A DNA stretch of 64,000 nt from Streptomyces echinoruber. GTDB taxonomy: Bacteria > Actinomycetota > Actinomycetes > Streptomycetales > Streptomycetaceae. Of this stretch, positions 17,655 through 25,939 are shown piece by piece; within the stretch, counting starts at the first letter, position 1, and the number at the start of each line of letters is the position of its first letter. The stretch is from positions 96,999 through 160,998 of the forward strand of contig NZ_BMWH01000013.1 of NCBI RefSeq assembly GCF_014651135.1, read 5' to 3'. The position numbers and the translations under genes were made by a program. The notes beneath the pieces are model-generated. The model worked only from the letters and a program-made list of their open reading frames with translations, was not told the origin of the DNA and ran no database searches.

Positions 17655-18035
17655 GCCGTACGCCACCGACAGCGACCGGAGGCGCTGCGCCCCGGGCCGC
17701 CGGCGGGTGCGGCCCGGGGCGGACACGCCGCCCGCACGCCCCTCGCGCGCCACAAGAAACCGGCCAACCACTCGGCGTCACCGCTCACTCTCCCCGCCCC
17801 GCCCGACACGCGGCGACACCGTGGGAACATGCCGGAGAGCCCGCGCATTGAAGCAGTAAGGGAGCACCGGGACGGCGCGAACCGCGGGGTCGTGTCCCCG
17901 CGGTGGGTGCGCCGATGTGACGGGTGCATGAAACGGTTTGCCGAACATGCGTAGGGTGCAGAGAAGTCATCAGAAGGCGTCTGCCCGGGCAGGGGCGCGG
18001 GGACGGCGGCACGAGCGGCGGAGGGAGCCGGAGCG
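17655..18035. other. divergent intergenic region with inverted repeat and candidate promoter
   Basis: 381 bases. A perfect 9-bp inverted repeat (17881-17889 and 17896-17904, loop of 6) could be an operator or terminator. TGAAAC at 17929-17934 and TAGGGT at 17952-17957, 17 bases apart, may be the promoter of the XRE-cupin gene. No coding sequence is supported. Confidence 0.45.
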
Positions 18036-18602
18036 ATGGGCGACCACAAGGAACAGCCCCTTCGCGTGGGCGCGGCCGTCCGCAGGCGGCGCCGCGCGCT
18101 GGAACTCACCCTCGCCGCCGTGGCCGAGCGCAGCGGCCTGTCGGTGCCCTTCCTGAGCCAGATCGAGAACGACCGGGCCCGCCCCAGCCGCAGCTCCCTG
18201 GAGAAGGTGGCCGACGCGCTGCGCACCACCGCCGTGGAGCTGCTCGCGGCGGCCGACCCGGCGTGCAGCGTCGACGTCGTACGCGCCGAGACCACCGAGC
18301 TCTCCCCCGAGCCCCGCATGCGCTCCCTGGTGCGCGGCCACCACCAGCTGCACGCCTCGGAGTTCACCGGCGACCACGACACCTGCCGCGAGTTCCAGCA
18401 CCGCAACGACGAGCTGATGTACGTCGCCGACGGCGCCGTCGAGATCGAGGCGGAGGGCCGCGCCTACCGGCTCGGCCGCGGCGACACCCTGTACCTCACC
18501 GGCGGGGTGCGCCACCGCTGGCGGGCCACGGTGCCGGAGACCCGCGTGATCGTCGTCGCCGTCGCCGAGCACATCGAGGCGGTGCAGGACCGGACCCGCT
18601 GA
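18036..18602 (+). CDS. XRE-family regulator with cupin sensor domain
   Basis: 188 residues: N-terminal helix-turn-helix (about 10-65, VGAAVRRRRRALELTLAAVAERSGLSVPFLSQIENDRARPS) and C-terminal cupin (about 100-180, EFQHRNDELMYVADGAVEIEAEGRAYRLGRGDTLYLTGGVRHRW). This is the common architecture for regulators sensing a small molecule or metal. GGAGCG precedes the ATG closely. Its TGA overlaps the ATG of the metal-receptor gene (TGATG), so the two are coupled and the ligand may be related to that protein. Confidence 0.9.
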   Translation: MGDHKEQPLRVGAAVRRRRRALELTLAAVAERSGLSVPFLSQIENDRARPSRSSLEKVADALRTTAVELLAAADPACSVDVVRAETTELSPEPRMRSLVRGHHQLHASEFTGDHDTCREFQHRNDELMYVADGAVEIEAEGRAYRLGRGDTLYLTGGVRHRWRATVPETRVIVVAVAEHIEAVQDRTR

Positions 18603-19351
18603 TGCGGCCCCCGCCGCCGAGGGTGGTGTCCCTGGTGCCCTCCCTCACCGAGGCGATCGCCGTCACCGTGCCCGGCGCCCTCGTCGGCGCCACCAACTGG
18701 TGCACCCACCCGGCCGGCCTGGACGTCACCCGCGTCGGCGGCACCAAGAACCCCGACGTCGAGCGGATCGCCGCGCTCGCCCCGGACCTGGTCGTCGCCA
18801 ACGAGGAGGAAAACCGCGCCGCGGACCTGGACGCCCTGCGCGCGGCCGGCCCGGAGGTGCTGGTGACCGAGGTGCGCGACGTGCCGCAGGCCTTCCGGGA
18901 ACTGGAGCGGGTGGTGGCGGCCTGCGGGGCCCGGAGCCGGCCCGGCTGGCTCGACCGGGCCGAGGAGACCTGGGACGGCCTGCCGCGGCCGCGGCGGCGC
19001 GCGAGCGCGGTGGTGCCCGTCTGGCGGCGGCCGTGGATGGTGCTGGGCCGGGACACCTTCGCCGGGGACGTGCTGGCCCGCCTCGGCGTGGACAACGTGT
19101 ACGCCGGGCACGCCGAGCGCTACCCGCGCGTCCCGCCGGCCGAGCTGCGGGCGGCGGCGCCGGACCTGGTGGTGCTCCCGGACGAGCCGTACCGGTTCGG
19201 CCCGGACGACGGACCGGAGGCCTTTCCGGGATTGCGGTGCGCGCTGGTGAGCGGACGGCACCTGACGTGGTACGGGCCGTCGCTGGCGGAGGCGCCGGCC
19301 GTGCTGGGCGCGGCGCTGGCGGACGCCGGGCTGCCGCCCCACCCGGCATAA
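18602..19351 (+). CDS. BtuF-like helical-backbone metal receptor, cytosolic
   Basis: 249 residues with the two-lobed BtuF/TroA-like fold: RVVSLVPSLTEAIAV and VGATNWCTHPAGL at the N-terminus, GTKNPDVERIAALAPDLVVANEEEN, and later GDVLARLGVDNVYAGHAERYP and PDLVVLPDEPY. Family members bind cobalamin, haem or siderophores for ABC import. This one has no signal peptide or lipobox and no permease genes beside it, so it is probably an intracellular binding protein or enzyme-like relative. Translation is coupled to the XRE-cupin regulator. Confidence 0.85.
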   Translation: MRPPPPRVVSLVPSLTEAIAVTVPGALVGATNWCTHPAGLDVTRVGGTKNPDVERIAALAPDLVVANEEENRAADLDALRAAGPEVLVTEVRDVPQAFRELERVVAACGARSRPGWLDRAEETWDGLPRPRRRASAVVPVWRRPWMVLGRDTFAGDVLARLGVDNVYAGHAERYPRVPPAELRAAAPDLVVLPDEPYRFGPDDGPEAFPGLRCALVSGRHLTWYGPSLAEAPAVLGAALADAGLPPHPA

Positions 19352-19360
19352 CCTTGGCCG

Positions 19361-20338
19361 ATGAGCGGAAGCGACGACCGGGCCGGGCGCGCACGGGCCG
19401 ACGGCCCCGCGCCGGGGGCGCCGGCGCACCGGGTGCCGGACCTGGGGGCCCTGGAGCTGCTGCCGGCGGTGGCCCGGCTGGGCAGCCTGGGCGGGGCGGC
19501 CCGGGAACTCGGCATCACCCAGCCGGCGGCCGGCAGCCGCCTGCGGTCCATGGAACGGCAGCTGGGCCTGGCACTGGTCGACCGCTCGCCGCGCGGCTCG
19601 CGGCTCACCGACGCCGGCGCGCTGGTCACCGACTGGGCCCGGCGGGTCGTCGAGGCGGCGGAGGCCTTCGACGCCGGGGCGCAGGCGCTGCGCGGCCGGC
19701 GGGAGACGCGGCTGCGGGTGGCGGCGAGCATGACCATCGCGGAGTACCTGCTGCCGGGCCGGCTGCTCGCGTTGCGCACCCGGCGGCCCGACACGGCCGT
19801 CTCCCCGCTCGCCGGGAACTCGGCGGCGGTGGCGCAGCGGCTGCTCGCCGGCGAGGCCGACCCCGGCTTCGTGGAGGGCGTGGCGGTGCCGCCCGGTCTC
19901 GACTCCGCCGTCGTCGCCCACGACCGGCTGATCGTCGTCACGGCACCCGCCCACGCCTGGGCCCGCCGGCGCCGTCCCCTGGCGCCGGACGAGCCGGCGG
20001 CCACCCCGCTGATCCTGCGCGAGCAGGGCTCCGGCACCCGCCAGGTCCTCGACACCGCGCTCGGCGGCCTGGCCCGGCCCCTGATCGAGCTGTCCTCCAC
20101 CACCGCGGTCAAGGCCTCCGCGGTGAGCGGGGCCGGCCCGGCGGTGCTGAGCGAACTCGCCGTGCGGGACGAGCTGTCCCTGCGGCGCCTGGTCCGCATC
20201 CCGGTGGAGGGCGTGCCCCTGCGCCGCGCCCTGCGCGCGGTCTGGCCCACCGGGCACCGGCCGACGGGCCCGGCCCGGGACCTGCTCTCCCTCACCCGCA
20301 GGCCGGCCGCCCGGGGGACGGAGCCGGTGCCCGGGTAG
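19361..20338 (+). CDS. LysR-family transcriptional regulator
   Basis: 325 residues. The LysR winged helix lies at about 27-86 (LELLPAVARLGSLGGAARELGITQPAAGSRLRSMERQLGLALVDRSPRGSRLT) and is followed by the periplasmic-binding-like effector domain (LILREQGSGTRQVLDTAL, VSGAGPAVLSELAV). It starts 10 bases after the metal-receptor gene, so they may form one transcript. LysR regulators often control a divergent target, but the upstream neighbour here runs the same way. The effector is unknown. Confidence 0.9.
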   Translation: MSGSDDRAGRARADGPAPGAPAHRVPDLGALELLPAVARLGSLGGAARELGITQPAAGSRLRSMERQLGLALVDRSPRGSRLTDAGALVTDWARRVVEAAEAFDAGAQALRGRRETRLRVAASMTIAEYLLPGRLLALRTRRPDTAVSPLAGNSAAVAQRLLAGEADPGFVEGVAVPPGLDSAVVAHDRLIVVTAPAHAWARRRRPLAPDEPAATPLILREQGSGTRQVLDTALGGLARPLIELSSTTAVKASAVSGAGPAVLSELAVRDELSLRRLVRIPVEGVPLRRALRAVWPTGHRPTGPARDLLSLTRRPAARGTEPVPG

Positions 20339-20372
20339 GGGAGCGGCGCGGGACGCGCCCGCGGTGCCCGTC

Positions 20373-20430
20373 CGTACCAGCCGGGTGCCCCGCCCGTACC
20401 AGCCGGGTGCCCCGCCCGCACCGGCCGGGC
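20373..20430 (+). repeat. 22-bp tandem repeat downstream of the LysR gene
   Basis: Two identical copies of a 22-base unit (20373-20394 and 20395-20416, beginning CGTACCAGCCGGG) plus a 14-base degenerate third copy. It lies between converging genes. Confidence 0.85.
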
Positions 20431-20493
20431 GGCAGGGCGCGCGGCCGGGCGGTGCCGCCGGTGCCGGCCGCACCGGGGAAGACGGTGCCGGCC

Positions 20494-21240
20494 TCACCGG
20501 GGATGGCGGTGCGGCCCGGCCGGCGCCTCCTCGCCCCGCCGGGCCGGGCGGGCGGCCGCGGCCACCAGGGCCCGCATCACCCGCAGGTCCTCGCCCATCT
20601 CCGGATGCCACTGCACCCCCAGCACCCAGGCGGCCGAGCCGGGCGCCGCCGGCTCGATCGCCTCCACGGTGCCGTCCACGGCGTGCGCGGAGGCGATCAG
20701 GCCGGTGCCGAGGCGGTCGACGGCCTGGTGGTGGTACGTCGGCACGCGGACCTCCTCCGGGACGATCCCGGCGTAGCGCGTGCCGGGCACCGGCCGCACC
20801 GGGTGGCGGCCGAAGACGCCGGGCGTCTCCGCGTGGCCGTCGACGTGCTGGACGAGGGTGCCGCCCAGGGCGACGTTCAGCAGCTGCATGCCCCGGCAGA
20901 CGCCCAGCAGCGGGACGCCCGCGGCCAGCGCCGCCTCGATCAGCGCCAGTTCCCAGGCGTCGCGCGCCGGGGCGGGCGGGCCCGTACGGGGGTCGCGCGC
21001 GGCGCCGTAGCGCGCCGGGTCCACGTCCGGGCCGCCCGCGATCACCAGCCCGTCCAGCCGGGCGACGGCGGCCGCCGCGTGCCGGGGCGCGTCCGGCGGC
21101 AGCATCGCGGCGAGTCCGCCCGCCCGCTGCACGAGCCGCGGATACCCGGCCGGCAGCAGCGCCGCCTCCAGCCGCCACACGCCCCAGCGCGCCTCGGCCT
21201 CCAGGTAGGTGCTGACCCCGATCAGCGGTCGCCCGGTCAC
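20494..21240 (-). CDS. class I glutamine-amidotransferase-like gamma-glutamyl hydrolase (PuuD-like)
   Basis: 248 residues from GTG 21240, chosen for AGGAGGGG 5-7 bases upstream. The nucleophile Cys lies in GVCRGMQLLNVALGGTL and the His/Glu pair in GVQWHPEMGED, as in PuuD (gamma-glutamyl-GABA hydrolase). It should cleave the gamma-glutamyl amide made by the GlnA4-like ligase encoded nearby, freeing glutamate and the oxidised amine product. It is transcribed away from that ligase together with the GntR regulator. Substrate is inferred from the cluster. Confidence 0.88.
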   Translation of the reverse strand: MTGRPLIGVSTYLEAEARWGVWRLEAALLPAGYPRLVQRAGGLAAMLPPDAPRHAAAAVARLDGLVIAGGPDVDPARYGAARDPRTGPPAPARDAWELALIEAALAAGVPLLGVCRGMQLLNVALGGTLVQHVDGHAETPGVFGRHPVRPVPGTRYAGIVPEEVRVPTYHHQAVDRLGTGLIASAHAVDGTVEAIEPAAPGSAAWVLGVQWHPEMGEDLRVMRALVAAAARPARRGEEAPAGPHRHPR

Positions 21241-21370
21241 ATGGACCCCTCCTGCCTGCAATGGTTCGGATGCTTACCTTTGACTGCCGCCTCGGCACCG
21301 TCGCTCCGCCCGGCGCCGAGGCCCGTGCCGCCCGTGCCTCTCGTACCCGCCCGGCCGCCCGGGCCCGCGC

Positions 21371-22108
21371 CTACGCCAGGAATCCCCGCAGCAGCGCCGC
21401 CGTCCCCGCGCAGTGCTCCCGCATGATCTCCCGTGCCGCCTCCGCGTCGCCGTCCAGGACCGCCTCGACCAGCGCGATGTGCTGCCGCTGCGAGTGCTCC
21501 AGGTTGCGCACCAGCAGCGGGATGCAGTCGAGCAGGTCGTTGACGGTGGCCCGGACCGCCGCGTACTGCGCGGTGAGCGACGGCGAGCCGCACAGCTCGG
21601 CCAGGGTGAGGTGGAGCAGCGTGTCGCGCCGGCGGTAGTCGGCCGGCGGCGCGTCGTGCGTGCCCGCCAGCGCCTCCCGCAGCCGGGCGGCCCGCTCGCC
21701 GGACAGCCCGTGCGCCGCGCACAGGCCGGCCGCGCCCACCTCCAGCACCTCCCGGAAGCGCAGCACGTCCTCCAGGTCCACCCCGGCCGCCCGGCTGCGC
21801 AGCGCGTCCTCGCCGGGCTCGTCGGCGCGCGGCAGCACGAAGGTCCCGCCGTAGCGCCCCCGCCGCGCCTCCACCAGCCCCTGCTCCTGCAGCACCTTGA
21901 GCACCTCGCGCAGCGTCACCCGGCTGATGCCGAGCCGCCGGGCCAGCTCCCGCTCGGCGGGCAGCCGCTCCCCGGCCGGGACCAGGCCGAGCCGGACCAC
22001 CTGCAGGATCTGCTCCAGCGCCTCCTCGAAGCCGTTGCCGGCCCGCACCGGCCGCAGCACCGGCGCGAGACGGTCGCCCGCCCGGTCCGGTCCCGCGTCC
22101 CGCGCCAT
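21371..22108 (-). CDS. FadR-type GntR transcriptional regulator
   Basis: 245 residues. The winged helix at about 25-85 (FEEALEQILQVVRLGLVPAGERLPAERELARRLGISRVTLREVLKVLQEQGLV) is joined to an all-helical FCD ligand domain (LEDVLRFREVLEVGAAGLCAAHG, D..H..L, H..IV-like HIALVEAVLDGDAEAAREIMREH). ATG 22108 follows a GAAGGGG site; ATG 22147 is an alternative. It is divergent from glnA4 with under 90 bases between, so it very likely controls that operon in response to an amine metabolite. Confidence 0.9.
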   Translation of the reverse strand: MARDAGPDRAGDRLAPVLRPVRAGNGFEEALEQILQVVRLGLVPAGERLPAERELARRLGISRVTLREVLKVLQEQGLVEARRGRYGGTFVLPRADEPGEDALRSRAAGVDLEDVLRFREVLEVGAAGLCAAHGLSGERAARLREALAGTHDAPPADYRRRDTLLHLTLAELCGSPSLTAQYAAVRATVNDLLDCIPLLVRNLEHSQRQHIALVEAVLDGDAEAAREIMREHCAGTAALLRGFLA

Positions 22109-22154
22109 CCCGCCGCGCCCCCTTCCCAAGCAATGGTCGTCGGCCATACCTTAT

Positions 22155-22178
22155 GGCTTCCGGCTGATCCGGAAAGCC
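22155..22178 (+). promoter_or_regulatory. inverted repeat between the GntR and glnA4 genes
   Basis: GGCTTCCGG (22155-22163) and CCGGAAAGCC (22169-22178) form an imperfect palindrome with one bulged base, just before the glnA4 ribosome binding site AAGGAGG. A neighbouring ATGG...CCAT repeat (22134-22148) may be part of the same operator. Candidate GntR binding site. Confidence 0.45.
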
Positions 22179-22193
22179 GAAGGAGGCGCTTTC

Positions 22194-23558
22194 GTGGCAG
22201 ACCGCAGGCCCCCGCTCGGCGTCGAGGAGCTGCACGCCCTCGTCGCGGGCGGCGAGATCGACACCGTCGTCCTGGCCTTCCCCGACATGCAGGGCCGCCT
22301 CCAGGGCAAGCGGTTCGCCGCCCGCTTCTTCCTCGACGAGGTCCTCCACCACGGCAGTGAGGGCTGCACCTACCTCCTCGCCGTCGACGCCGACATGAAC
22401 ACCGTCGACGGCTACGCCATGTCCTCCTGGGACCGCGGCTACGGCGACTTCGCGATGCGCCCCGACCTCGCCACCCTGCGCCGCCTGCCCTGGCACCCCG
22501 GCACCGCCCTGGTCCTGGCCGACCTCGCCTGGCACGACGGCTCCCCGGTGGCCGCAGCCCCCCGGCAGATCCTGCGCCGCCAGCTCCAGCGGCTCGCCGG
22601 GCACGGGCTGACCGCGCAGGTCGGCACCGAGCTGGAGTTCATCGTCTTCCGCGACACCTACGAGCAGGCCTGGGACGCCGGCTACCGCGGCCTGACCCCG
22701 GTCAACCAGTACAACGTCGACTACTCCATCCTCGGCACCGGCCGCATCGAGCCCCTGCTGCGGCGCCTGCGCAACGAGATGGCCGGCGCCGGCCTGACCG
22801 TGGAGTCCGCCAAGGGCGAGTGCAACCCGGGCCAGCACGAGATCGCCTTCCGCTACGCCGAGGCCCTGGTCACCTGCGACCAGCACGCGCTCTACAAGAC
22901 CGGCGCCAAGGAGATCGCCGCCCAGGAGGGCGTGTCGCTGACCTTCATGGCCAAGTACAACGAGCGGGAGGGCAACTCCTGCCACATCCACCTGTCGCTC
23001 ACCGGCAAGGACGGCCGCAGCGTCATGCCCGGCGACGGGCCCGGCGGCATGTCCGCCACCATGCGGCACTTCCTCGCCGGACAGCTCGCCGCCCTGCGCG
23101 ACTTCAGCCTCCTGTACGCGCCGAACATCAACTCCTACAAGCGGTTCCAGCCGGGCTCCTTCGCCCCGACCGCCGTCGCCTGGGGGCACGACAACCGCAC
23201 CTGCGCCCTGAGGGTCGTGGGCCACGGCCGCTCCCTGCGCTTCGAGAACCGGGTGCCGGGCGGCGACGTCAACCCGCACCTCGCCGTCGCCGGGATGGTC
23301 GCGGCCGGCCTGTACGGGCTGGAGCGGGAGCTGGAGCTGCCCGAGCCGTGCGCCGGCAACGCCTACGCCGCCGGCCACACCCACGTCCCCACCACCCTGC
23401 GCGAGGCCGCCGAGCTGTGGGAGCGCAGCCCGATCGCCCGGGCCGCCTTCGGCGACGAGGTCGTCGCGCACTACCGCAACATGGCGCGCGTCGAGCTGGA
23501 CGCCTTCGACGCCGCGGTCACCGACTGGGAACTGCGCCGCTCCTTCGAACGCATGTGA
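22194..23558 (+). CDS. glnA4: GlnA4-like gamma-glutamylamine (ethanolamide) synthetase
   Basis: 454-residue glutamine-synthetase-family enzyme. GTG 22194 has a perfect AAGGAGG 7 bases upstream. Conserved parts include FPDMQGRLQGKRF, the metal-binding E in GTELEFIVFRDTYEQAW, ESAKGECNPGQHEIAF, HIHLSLTG and NSYKRFQPGSFAP. In S. coelicolor, GlnA4 joins glutamate to ethanolamine; three other GlnA-like proteins have other amines. Context here (hydrolase, dehydrogenases, FadR-type regulator) fits such a route for using an amine as carbon/nitrogen source. It should not replace normal glutamine synthetase. Exact amine is inferred from orthology. Confidence 0.87.
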   Translation: MADRRPPLGVEELHALVAGGEIDTVVLAFPDMQGRLQGKRFAARFFLDEVLHHGSEGCTYLLAVDADMNTVDGYAMSSWDRGYGDFAMRPDLATLRRLPWHPGTALVLADLAWHDGSPVAAAPRQILRRQLQRLAGHGLTAQVGTELEFIVFRDTYEQAWDAGYRGLTPVNQYNVDYSILGTGRIEPLLRRLRNEMAGAGLTVESAKGECNPGQHEIAFRYAEALVTCDQHALYKTGAKEIAAQEGVSLTFMAKYNEREGNSCHIHLSLTGKDGRSVMPGDGPGGMSATMRHFLAGQLAALRDFSLLYAPNINSYKRFQPGSFAPTAVAWGHDNRTCALRVVGHGRSLRFENRVPGGDVNPHLAVAGMVAAGLYGLERELELPEPCAGNAYAAGHTHVPTTLREAAELWERSPIARAAFGDEVVAHYRNMARVELDAFDAAVTDWELRRSFERM

Positions 23559-23568
23559 GGCCACTGCC

Positions 23569-25023
23569 GTGACCGACCGACTCCCCGACGACCGGCCCTC
23601 CGGCGACCGGTCCCGCGCCGACCGGCCCTCCGGCGACCCGCCCTCCGCCGACCGGCCCGAGCCGGCCGTCCTGACCGTCCTGAACCCGGCCACCGAGGAG
23701 GTGATCGCCACCGTCCCGGCCGCCACCGCCGCCGACGTGGACGCCGCGGTCGCCCGGGCCGCCCGGGCGCAGGAGCGGTGGGCGGCCCTGGCGCCCGGCG
23801 AACGGGCCCGGCTGCTGCGCCGGTTCGCCGCCGCCGTCGACGACCACGTCGAGGAACTGGCCCGGCTGGAGGTGCGCGAGGCCGGGCACACGATCGGCAA
23901 CGCCCGCTGGGAGGCGGGCAACGTGCGCGACCTGCTGGACTACGCGGCCGGGGGAGTGGAGCGACTGACGGGCCGTCAGATCCCGGTGGCGGGCGGCGTC
24001 GACGTCACCTTCCTGGAACCGCTAGGCGTCGTCGGCGTGATCGCCCCCTGGAACTTCCCCCTGCCGATCGCCGCCTGGGGCACGGCCCCGGCGCTCGCCG
24101 CCGGCAACGCGGTGCTCCTCAAACCCGCCGAGACCACCCCGCTGACCGCGCTGCGCCTGGCCGAACTCGCCCTGGCGGCCGGGCTGCCCGAGGGCCTGTT
24201 CCAGGTGCTGCCCGGCCACGGCCGGATCGCCGGCGAGGCCCTCGTCGAACACCCCGGCGTGGCGAAGATCGTCTTCACCGGGTCGACGGCCGTGGGCCGG
24301 CAGGTGCTGGCCAAGGGGGCCGGCCACCTCAAGCGCGTCACCCTCGAACTCGGCGGCAAGAGCCCCAACATCGTCTTCGCCGACGCCGACCTGGAGGCCG
24401 CCGCCCGCGCCGCCCCCCTGTCCTTCCTCGACAACGCCGGCCAGGACTGCTGCGCCCGCACCCGCATCCTCGTCCAGCGCACCGTCCTCGACCGCTTCCT
24501 CGGCCTGCTCGCCCCCGCGGTCGAGTCCGTCACCGTCGGCGACCCGGCCGAGGAGACCACGCAGATGGGCCCGCTGATCTCCCGCGCCCAGCTGGAGCGC
24601 GTGCGCTCCTACGTCCCCGACGGCGCCGACGGCATCCGCGGCAAGGCCCCTGAGGGCCCCGGCTTCTGGTTCCCGCCCACCGTCCTCACCGGCGTCGCCC
24701 CCGACGCCCGGGTGGCCGTCGAGGAGGTCTTCGGCCCCGTCGCCGTCGTGCTGCCCTTCGACGACGAGGCCGACGCGGTCCGCCTCGCCAACGCCACGCC
24801 GTACGGCCTCTCCGGCTCCGTCTGGACCCGGGACGTGGGCCGCGCCCTGCGCGTCGCGCGGGGCGTCCGCGCCGGCAACCTGTCCGTCAACTCCCACGCG
24901 TCCGTCCGCTACTGGACCCCCTTCGGCGGCTTCAAGCAGTCCGGTCTGGGCCGCGAGCTCGGCCCGGACGCGCTGGCCGCCTTCACCGAGACCAAGAACG
25001 TCTTCCTCAGCACGGAGGCCTGA
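23569..25023 (+). CDS. NAD(P)-dependent aldehyde dehydrogenase
   Basis: 484 residues. Catalytic Cys294 lies in NAGQDCCARTR (the residue after GQx), the Glu in TLELGGKSPNIVF, and the PWNFPLPIAAW motif and the EVFGPVAVV and YGLSGSVWT segments complete the ALDH signature. The first 30 residues are repetitive and acidic/basic (DRPSGD repeats) and are not part of the family. It begins 10 bases after glnA4 and should oxidise the gamma-glutamyl aldehyde intermediate of the cluster. Confidence 0.92.
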   Translation: MTDRLPDDRPSGDRSRADRPSGDPPSADRPEPAVLTVLNPATEEVIATVPAATAADVDAAVARAARAQERWAALAPGERARLLRRFAAAVDDHVEELARLEVREAGHTIGNARWEAGNVRDLLDYAAGGVERLTGRQIPVAGGVDVTFLEPLGVVGVIAPWNFPLPIAAWGTAPALAAGNAVLLKPAETTPLTALRLAELALAAGLPEGLFQVLPGHGRIAGEALVEHPGVAKIVFTGSTAVGRQVLAKGAGHLKRVTLELGGKSPNIVFADADLEAAARAAPLSFLDNAGQDCCARTRILVQRTVLDRFLGLLAPAVESVTVGDPAEETTQMGPLISRAQLERVRSYVPDGADGIRGKAPEGPGFWFPPTVLTGVAPDARVAVEEVFGPVAVVLPFDDEADAVRLANATPYGLSGSVWTRDVGRALRVARGVRAGNLSVNSHASVRYWTPFGGFKQSGLGRELGPDALAAFTETKNVFLSTEA

Positions 25024-25030
25024 GCCGCAC

Positions 25031-25873
25031 ATGACCGAGCACAGCACCGAGCACAGCACCGAGCACAGCACCGAGCGCAGTACCGAGGGCAGTACCGGGG
25101 GCATCGTCTGCCGCCGCCTGGTGGGCCGTACCGCCGTCGTCACCGGAGCGGGCAGCGGCATCGGCCTCGCCTCCGCCCGCCGACTCGCCGCCGAGGGCGC
25201 GCACGTCGTCTGCGGCGACGTCGACGAGGTCCGCGGCAAGGCCGCCGCCGACGAGGTGGGCGGACTCTTCGTCAAGGTCGACGTCACCGACCCCGAGCAG
25301 GTCGAGAACCTCTTCCAGAGCGCGTACGACACCTACGGCAGCGTCGACGTCGCCTTCAACAACGCCGGCATCTCCCCGCCCGACGACGACTCCATCCTGG
25401 ACACCGGCCTGGAGGCGTGGAAGCGGGTGCAGGAGGTCAACCTCACCTCCGTCTACCTGTGCTGCAAGGCCGCCCTGCCCCACATGCTGCGGCAGCGCAA
25501 GGGCTCCATCATCAACACCGCGTCCTTCGTGGCCCGCATGGGCGCGGCGACCTCGCAGATCTCCTACACCGCCTCCAAGGGCGGCGTGCTCGCCCTCTCC
25601 CGGGAACTCGGCGTGCAGTTCGCCCGGGAGGGCATCCGCGTCAACGCCCTGTGCCCCGGCCCGGTCAACACCCCGCTGCTGCGGGAGCTGTTCGCCAAGG
25701 ACCCGGAGCGGGCCGCGCGGCGCCTGGTGCACATTCCGGTCGGCCGGTTCGCGGAGGCCGAGGAGATCGCCGCCGCCGTCGCCTTCCTCGCCAGCGACGA
25801 CTCCTCCTTCGTCAACGCCACCGACTTCCTCGTCGACGGCGGCATCGCCGGCGCGTACGTCACCCCGCTCTAG
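25031..25873 (+). CDS. short-chain dehydrogenase/reductase
   Basis: 280 residues. The Rossmann motif TGAGSGIG, NNAG, the catalytic Ser in IINTASFVARMG and YTASK are all present, and the C-terminal DGGIAGAY is typical. It follows the aldehyde dehydrogenase by 7 bases, so it is cotranscribed and probably oxidises the amino-alcohol group in the same route. The N-terminus is a run of TEHS repeats from a 12-base tandem repeat; the true start might lie after it (near GIVCRRLVGR), and no strong ribosome site precedes ATG 25031. Confidence 0.9.
   Translation: MTEHSTEHSTEHSTERSTEGSTGGIVCRRLVGRTAVVTGAGSGIGLASARRLAAEGAHVVCGDVDEVRGKAAADEVGGLFVKVDVTDPEQVENLFQSAYDTYGSVDVAFNNAGISPPDDDSILDTGLEAWKRVQEVNLTSVYLCCKAALPHMLRQRKGSIINTASFVARMGAATSQISYTASKGGVLALSRELGVQFAREGIRVNALCPGPVNTPLLRELFAKDPERAARRLVHIPVGRFAEAEEIAAAVAFLASDDSSFVNATDFLVDGGIAGAYVTPL
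25034..25093 (+). repeat. 12-bp coding tandem repeat at the SDR N-terminus
   Basis: Five copies of a 12-base unit (ACCGAGCACAGC and variants, the last two degenerate) encode TEHS/TERS/TEGS directly after the ATG. Such a short repeat can vary in length without breaking the frame. Confidence 0.9.
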
Positions 25874-25881
25874 CGGCCCGC

Positions 25882-25927
25882 GGCCGGGCGCCCGGACCGG
25901 GCCGTGCGCCGGTCCGGGCGCCCGGCC
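25882..25927 (+). terminator. perfect 19-bp terminator hairpin after the amine cluster
   Basis: 25882-25900 pairs exactly with 25909-25927 around an 8-base loop, 9 bases after the SDR stop. The next bases, TACAGT (25928-25933), look like a -10 element for the following gene, only 6 bases before its ATG. Confidence 0.85.
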
Positions 25928-25939
25928 TACAGTGCCGCA

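Noticed and set aside
18464..21298. 944-residue minus-strand frame
   Set aside because: Antisense to XRE, BtuF-like and LysR genes which have clear family motifs.
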